From contig CM019065.1 of NCBI GenBank assembly GCA_009667805.1, positions 18,302,952 to 18,366,951 on the forward strand: a stretch of DNA of 64,000 nt. Reading direction: 5' to 3'. The position numbers and the translations under genes are program-made. Of the stretch, positions 34,229 through 44,010 are shown piece after piece (the first letter of the stretch is position 1; each line of letters opens with the position of its first letter). The notes below the pieces were generated by a model. That model was given only the letters and a program-made list of their open reading frames with translations, ran no database searches and was not told the origin of the DNA. Source of the DNA: Leptobrachium leishanense. Its lineage: Eukaryota; Chordata; Amphibia; Anura; Megophryidae.

Positions 34229-34410
34229 CAGGGTTATTCAGAGAGCGGTGAAAAGCAGGAGAATGACTGGAGAAGTGAAAATTCTAGGTCAAAACAGCCG
34301 ATTTGGAAAGTGAGATAAATGGGAGAATTTTTCTGGTCTGGCTATTTTGACCTAGAATTTTCACTTCCCCAGTCATTCTCCTGGTTTTCACATTTCTCTA
34401 AATAACCCTG
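34229..34410. mobile_element. Short foldback MITE with CAGGGTTATT termini, copy 6
   Basis: The 182-bp element has ends CAGGGTTATTCAGAGAG and TTTCTCTAAATAACCCTG and a 3-bp direct repeat ATA (34226-34228, 34411-34413). The two arms are complementary over most of their length (GTGAAAATTCTAGGTCAAAA near 34276, TTTTGACCTAGAATTTTCAC near 34347). It shares only its termini with the 0.9-kb members. Confidence 0.88.
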
Positions 34411-34690
34411 ATACATATTACTTTCTCTATACATATATATTGCTTTCTCTATATATACAAATATAAACACATTGCACATATATTTTCCTCTATATATATA
34501 CAAACACATACATATATAAACATACACATATATATTGATCTCTCTATATACATATAAACACATACATATCTCTCTTATAAGTATACGTGTATATAAACAC
34601 ATACACAAATATATATGACTCTTTCTTCATATTTATTAACACATACAACATACATATCTCTATATACAGTATGCATACACAAAATTTGCC
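34411..34690. repeat. TA/CA/CT simple-sequence tract
   Basis: An irregular mixture of ATACAT, TATATA and CTCTCTATA words. No gene seen. Confidence 0.75.
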
Positions 34691-34715
34691 TGTGTGGGAC
34701 GCTTGTCTGTGCTGA

Positions 34716-35223
34716 GTGCTCTCAGATTGTAAGCTTACCTACAAAACCCTCACTAACTCAGCGCCCCACTACCTGTCCTCACTAATCACCAAATACACCC
34801 CAGCCCGCTCCCTAAGGTCAAACAGTGACCTGCGCCTAGCTTCTCCCCGCATCACCTCTTCCCATGATAGACTGCAGGATTTCTCACGCGCAGCCCCCAC
34901 TCTCTGGAACGCTCTCCCTCGTACTGTCAGACTTTCCCCTAACTTCTCTTCCTTCAAACGCTCCCTTAAAACGTTCCTATTTAGGGAAGCCTACCACCAA
35001 CTCACTGACGCAACCATCAATCACTCTCACCTTACAGTCCTCTCCTCCTGTTTCCAACCCCAACCCTCCCAGATTGTGAGTTCCTACGTGAATAGGCCCT
35101 CATCTCCTCCTGTACTGTTTGTCAAATGTTGTTCAATGTATTGTAACCCTGTCTATACTGTGCCTATTGTACAGCGCTGCGGAATATGCTGGCGCTTTAT
35201 AAATAAAGAATTATAATAATAAT
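34716..35223 (+). pseudogene. L2/CR1-type LINE ORF2 C-terminus and 3' tail
   Basis: The plus-strand frame encodes LTYKTLTNSAPHYLSSLITK, then YTPARSLRSN, SHDRLQDFSRAAPTLWNALP and FSSFKRSLKTFLF. This is the typical C-terminal end of L2/CR1-clade reverse-transcriptase proteins. It is followed by a 3' tail containing TGTACAGCGCTGCGGAATAT, GGCGCTTTATAAATAAAGAA and (TAA)n up to 35223. The copy is severely 5'-truncated, beginning at or just before 34716 after TA-rich repeats, as is usual for target-primed LINE insertion. It is inactive. The tail sequence identifies related truncated copies elsewhere in the window. Confidence 0.88.
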
Positions 35224-35394
35224 AATAAGCTCACACGCGCAGGATCCTCTATTGAATATTCCCTCCTTTCTCCCACATATCTGTTAATCCTGTTTGTTCT
35301 GTACGACGTCAGAACAAGATGTGGAAGTATGTGAACATCTTGCAGAAAAATGAAAAACCGATACAACCCTAGCTTGAATTAACCTGTTTATACC
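35224..35394. other. No gene seen
   Basis: A short spacer between LINE fragments without recognisable content. Confidence 0.5.
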
Positions 35395-35470
35395 ATACCC
35401 TGCAGCCGCCCATAACAGCATTGTACAGCGCTGCTTCTTATATCGACGCTTTATAAATAAATTGTTCACG
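35395..35470 (+). mobile_element. L2-type LINE tail fragment
   Basis: TTGTACAGCGCTGCTTCTTA, then CGACGCTTTATAAATAAATT matches the tail at 35165-35215 with substitutions. Confidence 0.6.
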
Positions 35471-35499
35471 TAGTGAAATTTTCCATTACAAATTTTGGC

Positions 35500-36605
35500 A
35501 CGTCCTGCCCACGAGGAAGCTGGCTCAGGCCCAGAGCTGTCCGACTCCACCTACAAGGGGCCTAGACCCACCCCTGAGCTGAAAAGCCTGCCCACGAGGT
35601 GGACTAAACCCACCTCTGTGCTGAAAACCCCCACCTATCGGGGGACTAAAGCCACCCCTGAGATGAACAACCAACCCACAAGGTGGGCTAGACCCACCCC
35701 TGAGCTGAAAGACTCGATCTATCAGTGACTAGACCCACCCCTGAGCTGAAAGACTCGATCTATCAGTGACTAGACCCACCCCTGAGCTGAAAGACTCCAT
35801 CTATCAGTGACTAGACCCACCCCCGAGCTGAGAGACTCCATCTATCAGTGACTAGACCCACCCCCGAGCTGAGAGACTCCATCTATCAGTGACTAGACCC
35901 ACCCCTGAGCCGAGAGACTCGATCTATCAGTGACTAGACCCACCCCGGAGCTGAGAGACTCCATCTATCAGTGACTAGACCCACCCCTGAGCTGAAAGAC
36001 TCGATCTATCAGTGACTAGACCCACCCCTGAGCTGAAAGACTCCATCTATCAGTGACTAGACCCACCCCGAGCTGAGAGACTCCATCTATCAGTGACTAG
36101 ACCCACCCCCGAGCTGAGAGACTCCATCTATCAGTGACTAGACCCACCCCTGAGCCGAGAGACTCGATCTATCAGTGACTAGACCCACCCCGGAGCTGAG
36201 AGACTCCATCTATCAGTGACTAGACCCACCCCTGAGCTGAAAGACTCGATCTATCAGTGACTAGACCCACCCCCGAGCTGAAAGACTCCATCTATCAGTG
36301 ACTAGACCCACCCCCGAGCTGAGAGACTCCATCTATCAGTGACTAGACCCACCCCCGTGCTGAGAGACTCCATCTATCAGTGACTAGACCCACCCCTGAG
36401 CCAAGAGACTCCATCTATCAGTGACTAGACCCACCCCTGAGCCGAGAGACTCCATCTATCAGTGACTAGACCCACCCCTGAGCTGAGAGACTCCATCTAT
36501 CAGTGACTAGACCCACCCCTGAGCTGAACAACCCCACCTATAAGATGAACTAGTCCCATCCCACAGAACCTCACCTATAAGGTGAGCTAGACCCACCCGA
36601 GCTGA
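35500..36605 (+). repeat. 41-bp satellite array (CTAGACCCACCCCTGAGCTG)
   Basis: About 26 copies of GACTAGACCCACCCCTGAGC-TGARAGACTCSATCTATCAG-T are present. The flanking units at 35540-35690 and 36530-36600 are a longer, diverged form (CCCACAAGGTGGGCTAGACC). Variants (GAGCTGA, GAGCCGA, CTCGATC, CTCCATC) alternate in blocks, indicating multi-unit duplications. Confidence 0.93.
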
Positions 36606-36624
36606 ACAACCCCACTTAAAAGAT

Positions 36625-36850
36625 GAACTGCCATTTCCTGCTCCTCTTCCCATTCAGCCCTCCTGCACCCCTCCACTTACCCTATTCACCCTCACCTAAT
36701 GGGTCACCCCTCTCCTCTTAGCTTGTGAGCTCTCAAGCAGGGTCCTCCCTCCTTCTGTTCTGCGTGTGTAACGTGTATGTATATTTGTTATTCTGTCTCT
36801 CCCGTTGCACAGCGCTAAGGAATTTATTGGCGCTTTATAAGTACTTGTAA
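36625..36850 (+). mobile_element. Retroelement 3' end inserted in the 41-bp array
   Basis: Between AAAAGATGAACT and CTAGACCCACC lies sequence with CTTAGCTTGTGAGCTCTCAA, GTTGCACAGCGCTAAGGAAT and GGCGCTTTATAAGTACTTGTAA, an L2-type tail. The satellite resumes directly afterwards, so this is an insertion into an existing array. Confidence 0.7.
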
Positions 36851-37040
36851 CTAGACCCACCCCGAGCAAGCTCACCTATAAGGTGAACGAGACCCATCTC
36901 TGAGCTGAACAACCCCACCCACAAGGTAGACTAGACCCACCTCTGAGCTGAACAACTCCACCCACAAGGTAGACTAGACCCACCTCTGAGCTGAACAACT
37001 CCACCCACAAGGTAGACTAGACCCACCTCTGAGTAGCGAG
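36851..37040 (+). repeat. Continuation of the satellite, diverged ~47-bp units
   Basis: Units CACCTCTGAGCTGAACAACT-CCACCCACAAGGTAGACTAG-ACC occur about four times. They match the long form at the left edge of the main array. Confidence 0.88.
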
Positions 37041-37429
37041 GAGGAATTATTAAATATTGGCCTAGAACCTGTAAAGACAAAGCACTGGACTGTCTGCGGG
37101 ATATACCAAACTATATAATAGTTTTAAAACATAGCATATAAATATACTAAAATGTCAATGTCTCCAAAAATAGGGGAAAAGATTCAGCTGTGATTTCGCT
37201 GATTTCTGTAGCCCTGACTCCTCTGTGTGCACCAGCAACGCAGGATGTGATTATTAATACTCTCATTTTCCACACGGCCTCTTATTATCTCTCTCTTTTT
37301 TTTTAAGAGTCCTTGTATTTATTCTTTCCCGGCACGCTTTTTATATTTAGACAAAATCTCTTTTTTTTTGTTAAAAAAACCAAAACCTTTTATTGCCATT
37401 TCCTCTTTATAGGCAGCAGGTCCCACCCT
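37041..37429. other. No gene seen
   Basis: AT-rich sequence without recognisable features. Confidence 0.45.
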
Positions 37430-38425
37430 CTTGCTCTGTGTGTACATCCCTGTGTATTGATATATATTTACTGTATGTGTGTGTGTGTGTATATATGTAT
37501 TTGTGAGTGCTGGCAGCTGCCCCCAGCCATTTTGTGAGTCTCTCACAGCACAGAGATAGAGGCTGCTGTGTTTGTGTATATGCCTGTGTATATAGTGTAT
37601 GTGTATATATTTGTATTTATGAGTGCTGGCAGCCGCCCCCAGCCATTTTGTGAGTCTTTTGCAGCACAGAGAGAGACTGTCCTGTGTGTGTGTATCCCAG
37701 TGTATATAGATTGTTTGTGTGTGGGTATATGTATATATACTGTTTGTAGGTTTATATATATACTGTTTGTGTATATATATGTATTTGAATGCTGTCAGCT
37801 GTCCCAGCCATTTTGAGTCCCTCACAGCTATGAGCTAGAGGCTGCTCTCTTTGTGTGTATATGCCAGTATATATATATATTGTTTGTGTGTATATATATA
37901 TACACACACACATACTTTGTGTATATATGTATGTATTAATGAATGCTGGCAGCTGTCCCAGCCATTTTGAGTCCTTCACAGCTATGAGATAGAGGCTGCT
38001 CTATTTGTGTGTATATGCCAGTATATATATATTGTTTGTGTGTATGTATATATATATATATACACACACACACATACTTTGTGTGTATATATATATATGT
38101 ATTAATGGGTGCTGGCAGCTGTCCCAGCCATTTTGTGAGTCTCTCACAGCACAGAGATAGAGGCTGCTCTCTTTGTGTGTATATGCCAGGATATATATAT
38201 TGTTTGTGTGTATATATATATATATACACACATACTTTGTGTATATATGTATTTGTGAGTGCTGGCAGCTGCCCCCAGACATTTTGTGAGTCTCTCACAG
38301 CACAGAGATACTGTGGCTGCTGTTTGTGTGTATATGCCTGTGTATATACTGTATGTGTATATATATGTATTTATGAGTGCTGGCAGCTGCCCCCAGCCAT
38401 TTTGTGAGTCTCTCACAGAGAGAGG
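37430..38425. repeat. Tandem repeat of ~110-170-bp composite units
   Basis: Seven copies combine a conserved block (GTGCTGGCAGCTGCCCCCAG, CCATTTTGTGAGTCTCTCAC, AGCACAGAGATAGAGGCTGC) with a variable (TATA/TGTG)n block. The conserved blocks start near 37505, 37622, 37790, 37942, 38108, 38257 and 38376. Unit length varies because the microsatellite block expands and contracts. Confidence 0.92.
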
Positions 38426-38950
38426 CTGCTCTGTATAATAGAAATGGTCTTAATAAAAGGGGGAGTAGCTGCTGTGTGATTCAGGTGGGGGAGGGATGAG
38501 GAAGGTTTATAAATATCTCACACAGCCTCATTTTATTATTTTTTTTTTAACTTTACATATAATAATTGAAGGGGCGGCCATCTTGCTTTCCCTGTCAACT
38601 TTCCATTTGATCTGAATAAAAAAATACACAAAAAAAACCTCCACTTGGGTTTCCACAGATCCTTCTTTTTTAAACTTTATTTCTTCAAAAATAACATTAC
38701 TTTTCCTCAGGATTTTTTTTTGGTCATTTGACTCCTTTGTCGTATCTTTTGTTTTTTTTTTTTCTTCTCATCAGATCCGGGTTTACATTAAAAAGGAACT
38801 GCTTTTTTTGGACAAAAGGAGGTCTGCAGCCCCCACCACCTCTATTTTTGCAATTATTTCCTTGATTTGAGGAATTTTATGAGGTAAACCCCGAGGGATA
38901 TCGCCCTCCGAATGGTTATTTCGAAGGATTTCGGCGTTTTCTGAGGTAAT
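38426..38950. other. Putative 5' flank / untranslated leader of the acidic-protein gene
   Basis: The sequence is T-rich with several AATAAA-like strings and no coding frame. The only regulatory candidate is the CCAT element at 38574-38590. Whether transcription starts here or inside the CpG island cannot be decided from sequence. Confidence 0.35.
38571..38590 (-). promoter_or_regulatory. YY1-like site (GCAAGATGGCCGC)
   Basis: GGGGCGGCCATCTTGCTTTC on the plus strand is the complement of a close match to the YY1 consensus AARATGGCGGC, with one mismatch in the GGCGGC part. YY1 sites of this type are frequent near transcription starts of CpG-island promoters. The match is single and functional use is inference. 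Confidence 0.35.
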
Positions 38951-38979
38951 TTTTGTGTGCTTTTTTTCGCCCCACCACC

Positions 38980-39500
38980 TCCTCCCTTGTTCTCCACCTC
39001 TCCGGGAGGGAAAGAGACCCCTGTGCCGCCGTCTACCCGAGGCCGGTTCCCCGGGAGCCCAGCTCGGCAAGGACGGCCGATGTCCTCCCCGCTGAAGGAC
39101 GAGGAAGAAGAGGAGGAGGAAGAAGAAGCCGAGATGGCAATGTCCGAAGAAGGGGACGGCGAAAAGGAGGAGGAAGGAGACGAAGATGATGAAGAAGAGG
39201 AGGAGGAATTGGGAGAAGGGGACGAGGAGGACGACGAACAGCCGCCGCCTCAGGCGACAGAGAGCCGCCATAGCCCCAGCCTCTTTTTCCCGCCAACGGC
39301 CTCAGGGGAGCCGGGGAGCGTTGAAACAGACGAGACACCAACGGTCGCCGCTGCCGCAGGTAAACAGGGGGATGTGGGGAGGGGTAGGCAGGAATGTTGG
39401 GGCGGCTTCAAGGCCCCCCCTGTCCCTTAACATACCGCATTAACCGTCGGACGGTCTCACTGCAGAGGGGGGGGGCGGCACGGGGGACTGGAGTAGTGTG
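38980..39500 (+). promoter_or_regulatory. CpG island over the first coding exon
   Basis: GC content and CpG frequency rise sharply compared with the AT-rich surroundings (for example CCCGAGGCCGGTTCCCCGGG at 39038-39057, many CG steps through 39360). This is typical of a vertebrate constitutive promoter with its first exon. No TATA box is evident just upstream of the ATG. Confidence 0.65.
39080..39359 (+). CDS. Probable first coding exon of an acidic, probably nuclear protein (unidentified)
   Basis: The first ATG in an otherwise open frame is at 39080; the frame is open further upstream to about 38957, but without an ATG. The exon encodes 93 residues plus one base. Residues 1-6 are MSSPLK, 7-53 are an almost continuous Glu/Asp tract (runs of nine Glu at 8-16 and six at 38-43), and 54-93 are rich in Pro, Ser and Thr, ending TVAAAA. 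It stops at CCGCAG|GTAAAC, a good splice donor, in phase 1. Joining to the acceptor at 63984 turns the split codon into Asp and continues D-D-D-D-V-S, keeping the acidic character. Low-complexity acidic N-termini occur in chromatin proteins, but I do not recognise this one and name no gene. The ATG context (C at -3) is not strong; ATGs at codons 19 and 21 are alternatives. Confidence 0.65.
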
Positions 39501-39959
39501 AGAGCGTCTGTGTGTTGTCCCCCTATTGTTCCATTTGGTGACGGCAGCCCCCCCTCTCTGTCCATTCCCCCCCCCTCTCAGTTGGTGTGGTCTGTCCCTT
39601 CACCTTTAAAGTGGGCTGCAGCGTGAGGAGATTCCCGCCACTTTTCGTGGCTAGGGACAAGGGATGGTGTGTGTGAGTGTGTCTGTTGGCTAATTAGCAG
39701 TCTCTGACACTCATTAATATGTAAATAGCATGTAAACGATAATTAGCAGGTGCATGGTGCTGCAACCTTGATCTTCAAGGACTATTGGTTATTATACTGT
39801 ATATCGCCAACGTAGGCTAATGGGTGCAATATAGACAGTGTTACAATGCATGGAGTCCGCAATGCTATAGTTTATTTGGATATTATGATACTGTCTATAT
39901 CGCTAACATATTCCACAGCGCAGAACAACAGGTGCTATATAGACTTATAATACATGGAG

Positions 39960-40663
39960 GGCCTTATTACAATCTTCGCGTTAAAACGCTCGCGCAACAC
40001 GTGAATTTGTGCGCCCAGCATTAAACGTTAACGAGCGGAAATCAACGCTGGAATTACAATCCTCGCGCATTTTTTCATCTGTCGAGCAATAATGCGTGTA
40101 AAACGGACACGTACAAATGCGCACGCAACAACAATGCGTGCAGAAATCAGTGTGCGGACTGTTTTTTTTCACGCGATTCATCCAATCAGAATTAAGAACC
40201 ACAATTGTCTCACGTTAAGTTTTTGCACCTGTCAAAGTCAATCTGCGCATATATGCTGCATCAATAATAAATGAACACACAGCTTCTCCATTTTATTGGT
40301 TTGGGTATGTGTAGAATGTGTAACTATACTTTGCTGTGTATATTTATTTGGGTTCGGTCAGGTTGTTCAGATTTGCCGTTAACACCAGCTTTTCAAAGAC
40401 GTTAAAATTATGCGCGCAAAGGCTGTGCGTTACAAACTGCGCATAGATTGTAATACCATCCGCGTACCAACGCATTTGCGCTCACAATGTTAAGTATAGG
40501 ACGCGTGAAGTACAGTAAGCTCGCGCAGGTTCACCCGCGGTAGACGTATGCGCGCGTTTGTTGTGCTGACATTGTAATACGACGTTCAGCGCAAAGGGTT
40601 TTGCCCCTCGCGTTAATGCGGTTTTGCGGGGGCGCAAACGGCACGAAGATTGTAATAGGGCCC
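39960..40663. mobile_element. DNA transposon with GGGCCCTATTACAATCTTCG ends, copy 1
   Basis: The left end GGCCTTATTACAATCTTCGCG and right end CGAAGATTGTAATAGGGCCC are inverted. It splits a ~100-bp repeat unit: CATGGAG on the left and GGAGTCTGC on the right rebuild the unit CATGGAGTCTGC, so GAG/GGAG is the likely target duplication. The interior is rich in CGCG and GCGCA words and contains no transposase. It shares its interior with the element at 53603-54444 in opposite orientation. Confidence 0.8.
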
Positions 40664-40854
40664 GGAGTCTGCACTGCTATAGGTTATTAGGATATCATGA
40701 TACTGTCTATATCGCCAACATATTCCACAGCATGGAACAACAGGTGCAATATAGACAGTGTTACAATACGTTGAGCCTGGACAGCCATTGGTTATTATTA
40801 TACTTAATACATATATCTTGCATTTATTACTTTGTAACATTTCAATGTTCTTTA

Positions 40855-40915
40855 GCCCAGGACATACTTGAAAACGAGAGAAATCTCAATGTATCCTTCC
40901 TGGTAAAAATACTTT
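40855..40915 (+). mobile_element. SINE/LINE tail fragment
   Basis: GCCCAGGACATACTTGAAAA, then CGAGAGAAATCTCAATGTAT and CCTTCCTGGTAAAA are shared with 26915-26960 (complement), 51890-51957 (complement) and 54055-54107. Confidence 0.75.
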
Positions 40916-41240
40916 ATGAATAAATAATATAGCACCAACATATTCCGCAGTGTTGAACAACGGGTGCAATATAGACAGTGTTACAAAACATTGAGTCCGC
41001 GCGGCCATTGATTATTATTATAATTTTTATGTCGGCAACATATTCCGCAGTGTTGAACAAAGGGTGCAATAAAGACAATGTTACTATACAGCGAGTCCAC
41101 ACTGCCACTGGTTATTATGATATTATTATTATACTTTATATGCCGAAGCGCAGAACAACAGATGCAATATAGAGAGTGTTACAATACTTCAAGTCATGGC
41201 TGCTATAGGTTATTATTATACCTTTATATAGGGCCTATAT

Positions 41241-41599
41241 ATTCCGTGTCACCATTCAACGGGTATTACAGTACTGTGAGACAGGACGACATTGACAAGC
41301 CATCACAGGAGGATAGAGAGCCCTATTTCTTGTTTATGGGTCCTTTGACCTCCCAATACGCCTACGAGGCTGGCAAAAGGCACCGTGACCGCAAGGAGAG
41401 CGCCGCAACCTGCGAAAACAAGAGTGTCTGTTGACCGGACGGGCGCGCGACAGATGCGGCTCGAAACGAAAGGGGCCAATATGACAAACTGCAAGCCCGA
41501 ATGTGCATTTTTGTGGGAGCCAGGGGTTTCCAATAGAGATTTGAGGAGCCAGGAGGTAAAATATTAGGAGCCAGTGGCTACAAGGCCCCTCATATTGGC
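41241..41599. other. No gene seen
   Basis: Mixed sequence with short unrecognised open frames (41303-41567). Confidence 0.45.
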
Positions 41600-41693
41600 A
41601 CTAAATGGTATTGAAAGAGTCACTGTAAGGTACCCACCTCATTATAGCGTGCCAGTCTTGTGTGATAAATCAGTGCAAGGCGTCATGACCTGA

Positions 41694-42120
41694 GGCTAGG
41701 GTCAGACGAACGCATTTTTAACGTGCGTTTAGCCGCACGAAATCACGGCCGTGCTAGCAGCAAATGACGTCCAATGCCGTGGAACATACGACGAACGGCC
41801 GCACGAAAGTTCGTCCGCGCAACGCAAGTGGCAAACTAACGCATTTTTTCTAGAACGTCAAACCGCTAGTACTGACGTACAGAGTGCGCTGCGGCCGCAT
41901 AGCGGCGTGTGTGTGTGATTAGGAGACGTCAGACGCTGCTAATGTCCGGCTAACATAACGTCCAGACGCAACAAGAGTTTTATTGACGATCCGTACAAAA
42001 TCACGGCCGAAAATGCGTGTCGTCTGACCGTTTTTGCGCATTCCGGGAAAAAATACGTCAATGCATTCGGACGCACCTTTTCACGTTCGCAGGGAAAAAT
42101 GCTTTCGTCTGACCCTAGCC
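41694..42120 (+). mobile_element. PIF/Harbinger-like MITE, copy 3
   Basis: Ends are GGCTAGGGTCAGACGAACG and TTTCGTCTGACCCTAGCC. The left flanking triplet is TGA and the right is TTA. The body closely matches copy 4, which lies 70 bp downstream in the same orientation (shared CGTGCGTTTAGCCGCACGAA). Confidence 0.85.
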
Positions 42121-42189
42121 TTAAGGTGCCAGGCTTATATAGTGGTTCACTAAAAGGCATCACTACCTGCAGGCAATGATCCACTCTTA

Positions 42190-42605
42190 GGCTAGGGTCA
42201 GACGAACGCATTTTTCACGTGCGTTTAGCCGCACGAAATCACGGCTGTGCTAGCAGCAAATGACGTCCAATACGACGAACGGCCGCACGAATGTTCGTTC
42301 GTGCAACGCAAGTAGCCAACGAACGCATTTTTTCTAGAACGTGATACCGCTAGTACTGACGTACAGAGTGCGCTGCGTCCGCATAGCGGCGTGTTTGCGT
42401 GATCAGGAGACGTCAGACGCTGCACACGTCCGGCCAACATAACGTCCAGACACAAAAAGTGTTTTATTGATGATCCATACAAAATCACAGACGAAAATGC
42501 GCATCGTATGACCGCTATCGCGTATTCCGTGAAAAAAATATGTCCATTCGTTCGAACGCACCTTTTCACGGACAACGTGAAAAATGCGTTCGTCTGACCC
42601 TAGCC
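42190..42605 (+). mobile_element. PIF/Harbinger-like MITE, copy 4
   Basis: Ends are GGCTAGGGTCAGACGAACG and CGTTCGTCTGACCCTAGCC, with TTA direct repeats on both sides (42187-42189, 42606-42608). No coding capacity. Confidence 0.88.
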
Positions 42606-42760
42606 TTAAGGTGCCAGGCTTATATAGTTGTTCACTAAAAAGCATCACTACCTGTAGATAATGGCAACAGGTTTAGTTCAGGGTCACTAAAAGGCATTAC
42701 TGCATGCAGACAATGGTCTGCTTTGCATCGCAGAGCTAGTTTGATTTACAGCTCCACTTA

Positions 42761-43659
42761 GGCTGGTGTCAGACGAGCGTAGTGTTCATGTCCGTGATTG
42801 CGCCTAAGGCTGGGGTCAGACGAGCGTGATTTCTACGGACTGTACGTCCGTGCAGTACGGACATCGTCAGTACGGATGACGCAGTAGTGGTCACACAGTC
42901 CGTTTTTTCACTGAAGTTATTTTTGACGGATGTAGGAGGGAAAAATAAATTACAATGAAAAAACATTCTGTCCGTCAAAAATGCTGGACGTATAAATGCA
43001 GTCCGTCTGACCATGCTCCATCACTCACACACAAAGCTATGCGGACGTTGTGGACGCAGCGCACTCCGCACGTCCGTTCTAGCAGTATTATGTTCTTGCC
43101 TAACCTGCGTCCGTTTGCCGCGGCCGTTGTGCGTCCGCAGTTCAGTGCGGACGTACTTCATGTGTCAGGCTCCAATGGACTTACTTTCATGCTATCACGG
43201 ACGTACTTTTAGGCGCAATCACGGACGTGAACACTACGCTCGTCTGACACCAGCCTTAAAGTACGTCCGTGATAGCATGAAAGAAAGTCCATTGGAGCCT
43301 GACACATGAAGTACGTCCGCACTGAACTGCGGACGCACAACGGCCGCGGCAAACGGACGCAGGTTAGGCAAGAACGTAATACTGCTAGAACGGACGTGCG
43401 GAGTGCGCTGCGTCCACAACGTCTGCATAGCTTTGTGTGTGAGTGATGGAGCATGGTCAGACGGACTGCATTTATACGTCCAGCATTTTTGACGGACAGA
43501 ATGTTTTTTCATTGTAATTTATTTTTCCCTCCTACATCCGTCAAAAATAACTTCAGTGAAAAAACGGACTGTGTGACCACTACTGCGTCATCCGTACTGA
43601 CGATGTCCGTACTGCACGGACGTACAGCCCGTAGAAATCACGCTCGTCTGACCCCAGCC
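42761..43659 (+). mobile_element. PIF/Harbinger-like MITE, copy 5 (interrupted by copy 6)
   Basis: Its left end (42761-42806, GGCTGGTGTCAGACGAGCG) and the remainder (about 43256-43659, ending CGTCTGACCCCAGCC) together equal one full-length element of the type at 17030-17478. They are split by a complete inverted copy of the same element. The outer flanks are TTA (42758-42760) and TAA (43660-43662). Confidence 0.85.
42808..43255 (-). mobile_element. PIF/Harbinger-like MITE, copy 6 (nested, inverted)
   Basis: This 448-bp element runs GGCTGGGGTCAGACGAGCG to CGTCTGACACCAGCC. It is oriented opposite to its host element and sits at the host's TTAA-like site (CCTAA left, TTAAAG right). The inserted and host bodies create an inverted repeat with arms of about 400 bp (42808-43210 and 43257-43659) around a ~46-bp spacer. 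Confidence 0.85.
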
Positions 43660-44010
43660 TAAAAGGCATTACTACCTGCAGATAACAGTGGTTTTTAGGC
43701 ACTAGAGTTATATACTGGCTCGCTAAGGGCCCATTCGCACAGAGCGATTTATCGCGCGATTTAAATACTGGTTCACTAAAAGCCATCACTACCTGCAAAT
43801 AACAGCCCCCTCTGATTTGAGCCACCAGGACTATGTATTGGGACAATAAACGGCATCACTACCTGCAGATTATGGTCCTCTATGTTTTTAGGCACCATGT
43901 TCATATAGTGGTTCACCAAAAGGCATCACTACCAGCCATTTCTTTGATTCGAGGCTTCGGGTTGATATTCTGTATCACTGCAAGGCATCACTACCTGTCT
44001 GCAAATATAG

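Larger units (their letters stand above)
39780..41240 (+). repeat. Diverged ~100-bp tandem repeat
   Basis: Units such as GGTTATTATGATACTGTCTA-TATCGCCAACATATTCCACA-GCATGGAACAACAGGTGCAA-TATAGACAGTGTTACAATAC-RTTGAGTCCGCRCTGCCAT recur near 39785, 39885, 40685, 40785, 40985, 41105 and 41205. The array is interrupted by the transposon at 39960-40663 and by a SINE tail at about 40855-40915. Confidence 0.85.
41600..44010 (+). repeat. Diverged ~70-bp tandem repeat interrupted by MITEs
   Basis: A unit containing TATAGTGGTTCACTAAAAGG-CATCACTACCTGCAGATAAT-GG occurs near 41665 (diverged), 42145, 42625, 42675, 43665, 43765, 43840, 43910 and 43985. The copies are separated by PIF/Harbinger-like MITEs at 41694, 42190 and 42761. 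Confidence 0.85.

Noticed and set aside
37319..38416. Frames rich in Tyr/Ile/Thr/His in both directions
   Set aside because: They arise from TATA/TGTG microsatellite blocks of a composite tandem repeat.
38783..39271. Minus-strand frame rich in Leu and Phe opposite the first exon
   Set aside because: It is the antisense of a Glu/Asp-rich exon (GAR codons read as CTY/TTY). Splice-site and CpG-island context support the plus strand.
39360..39430. Extension of the acidic frame past 39359 to the stop near 39430
   Set aside because: Readthrough would add about 23 residues (GKQGDVGRGRQECWGG and so on) of different composition. The strong donor at 39359 and the in-phase acceptor at 63984 make splicing more likely, although an unspliced short isoform cannot be excluded.
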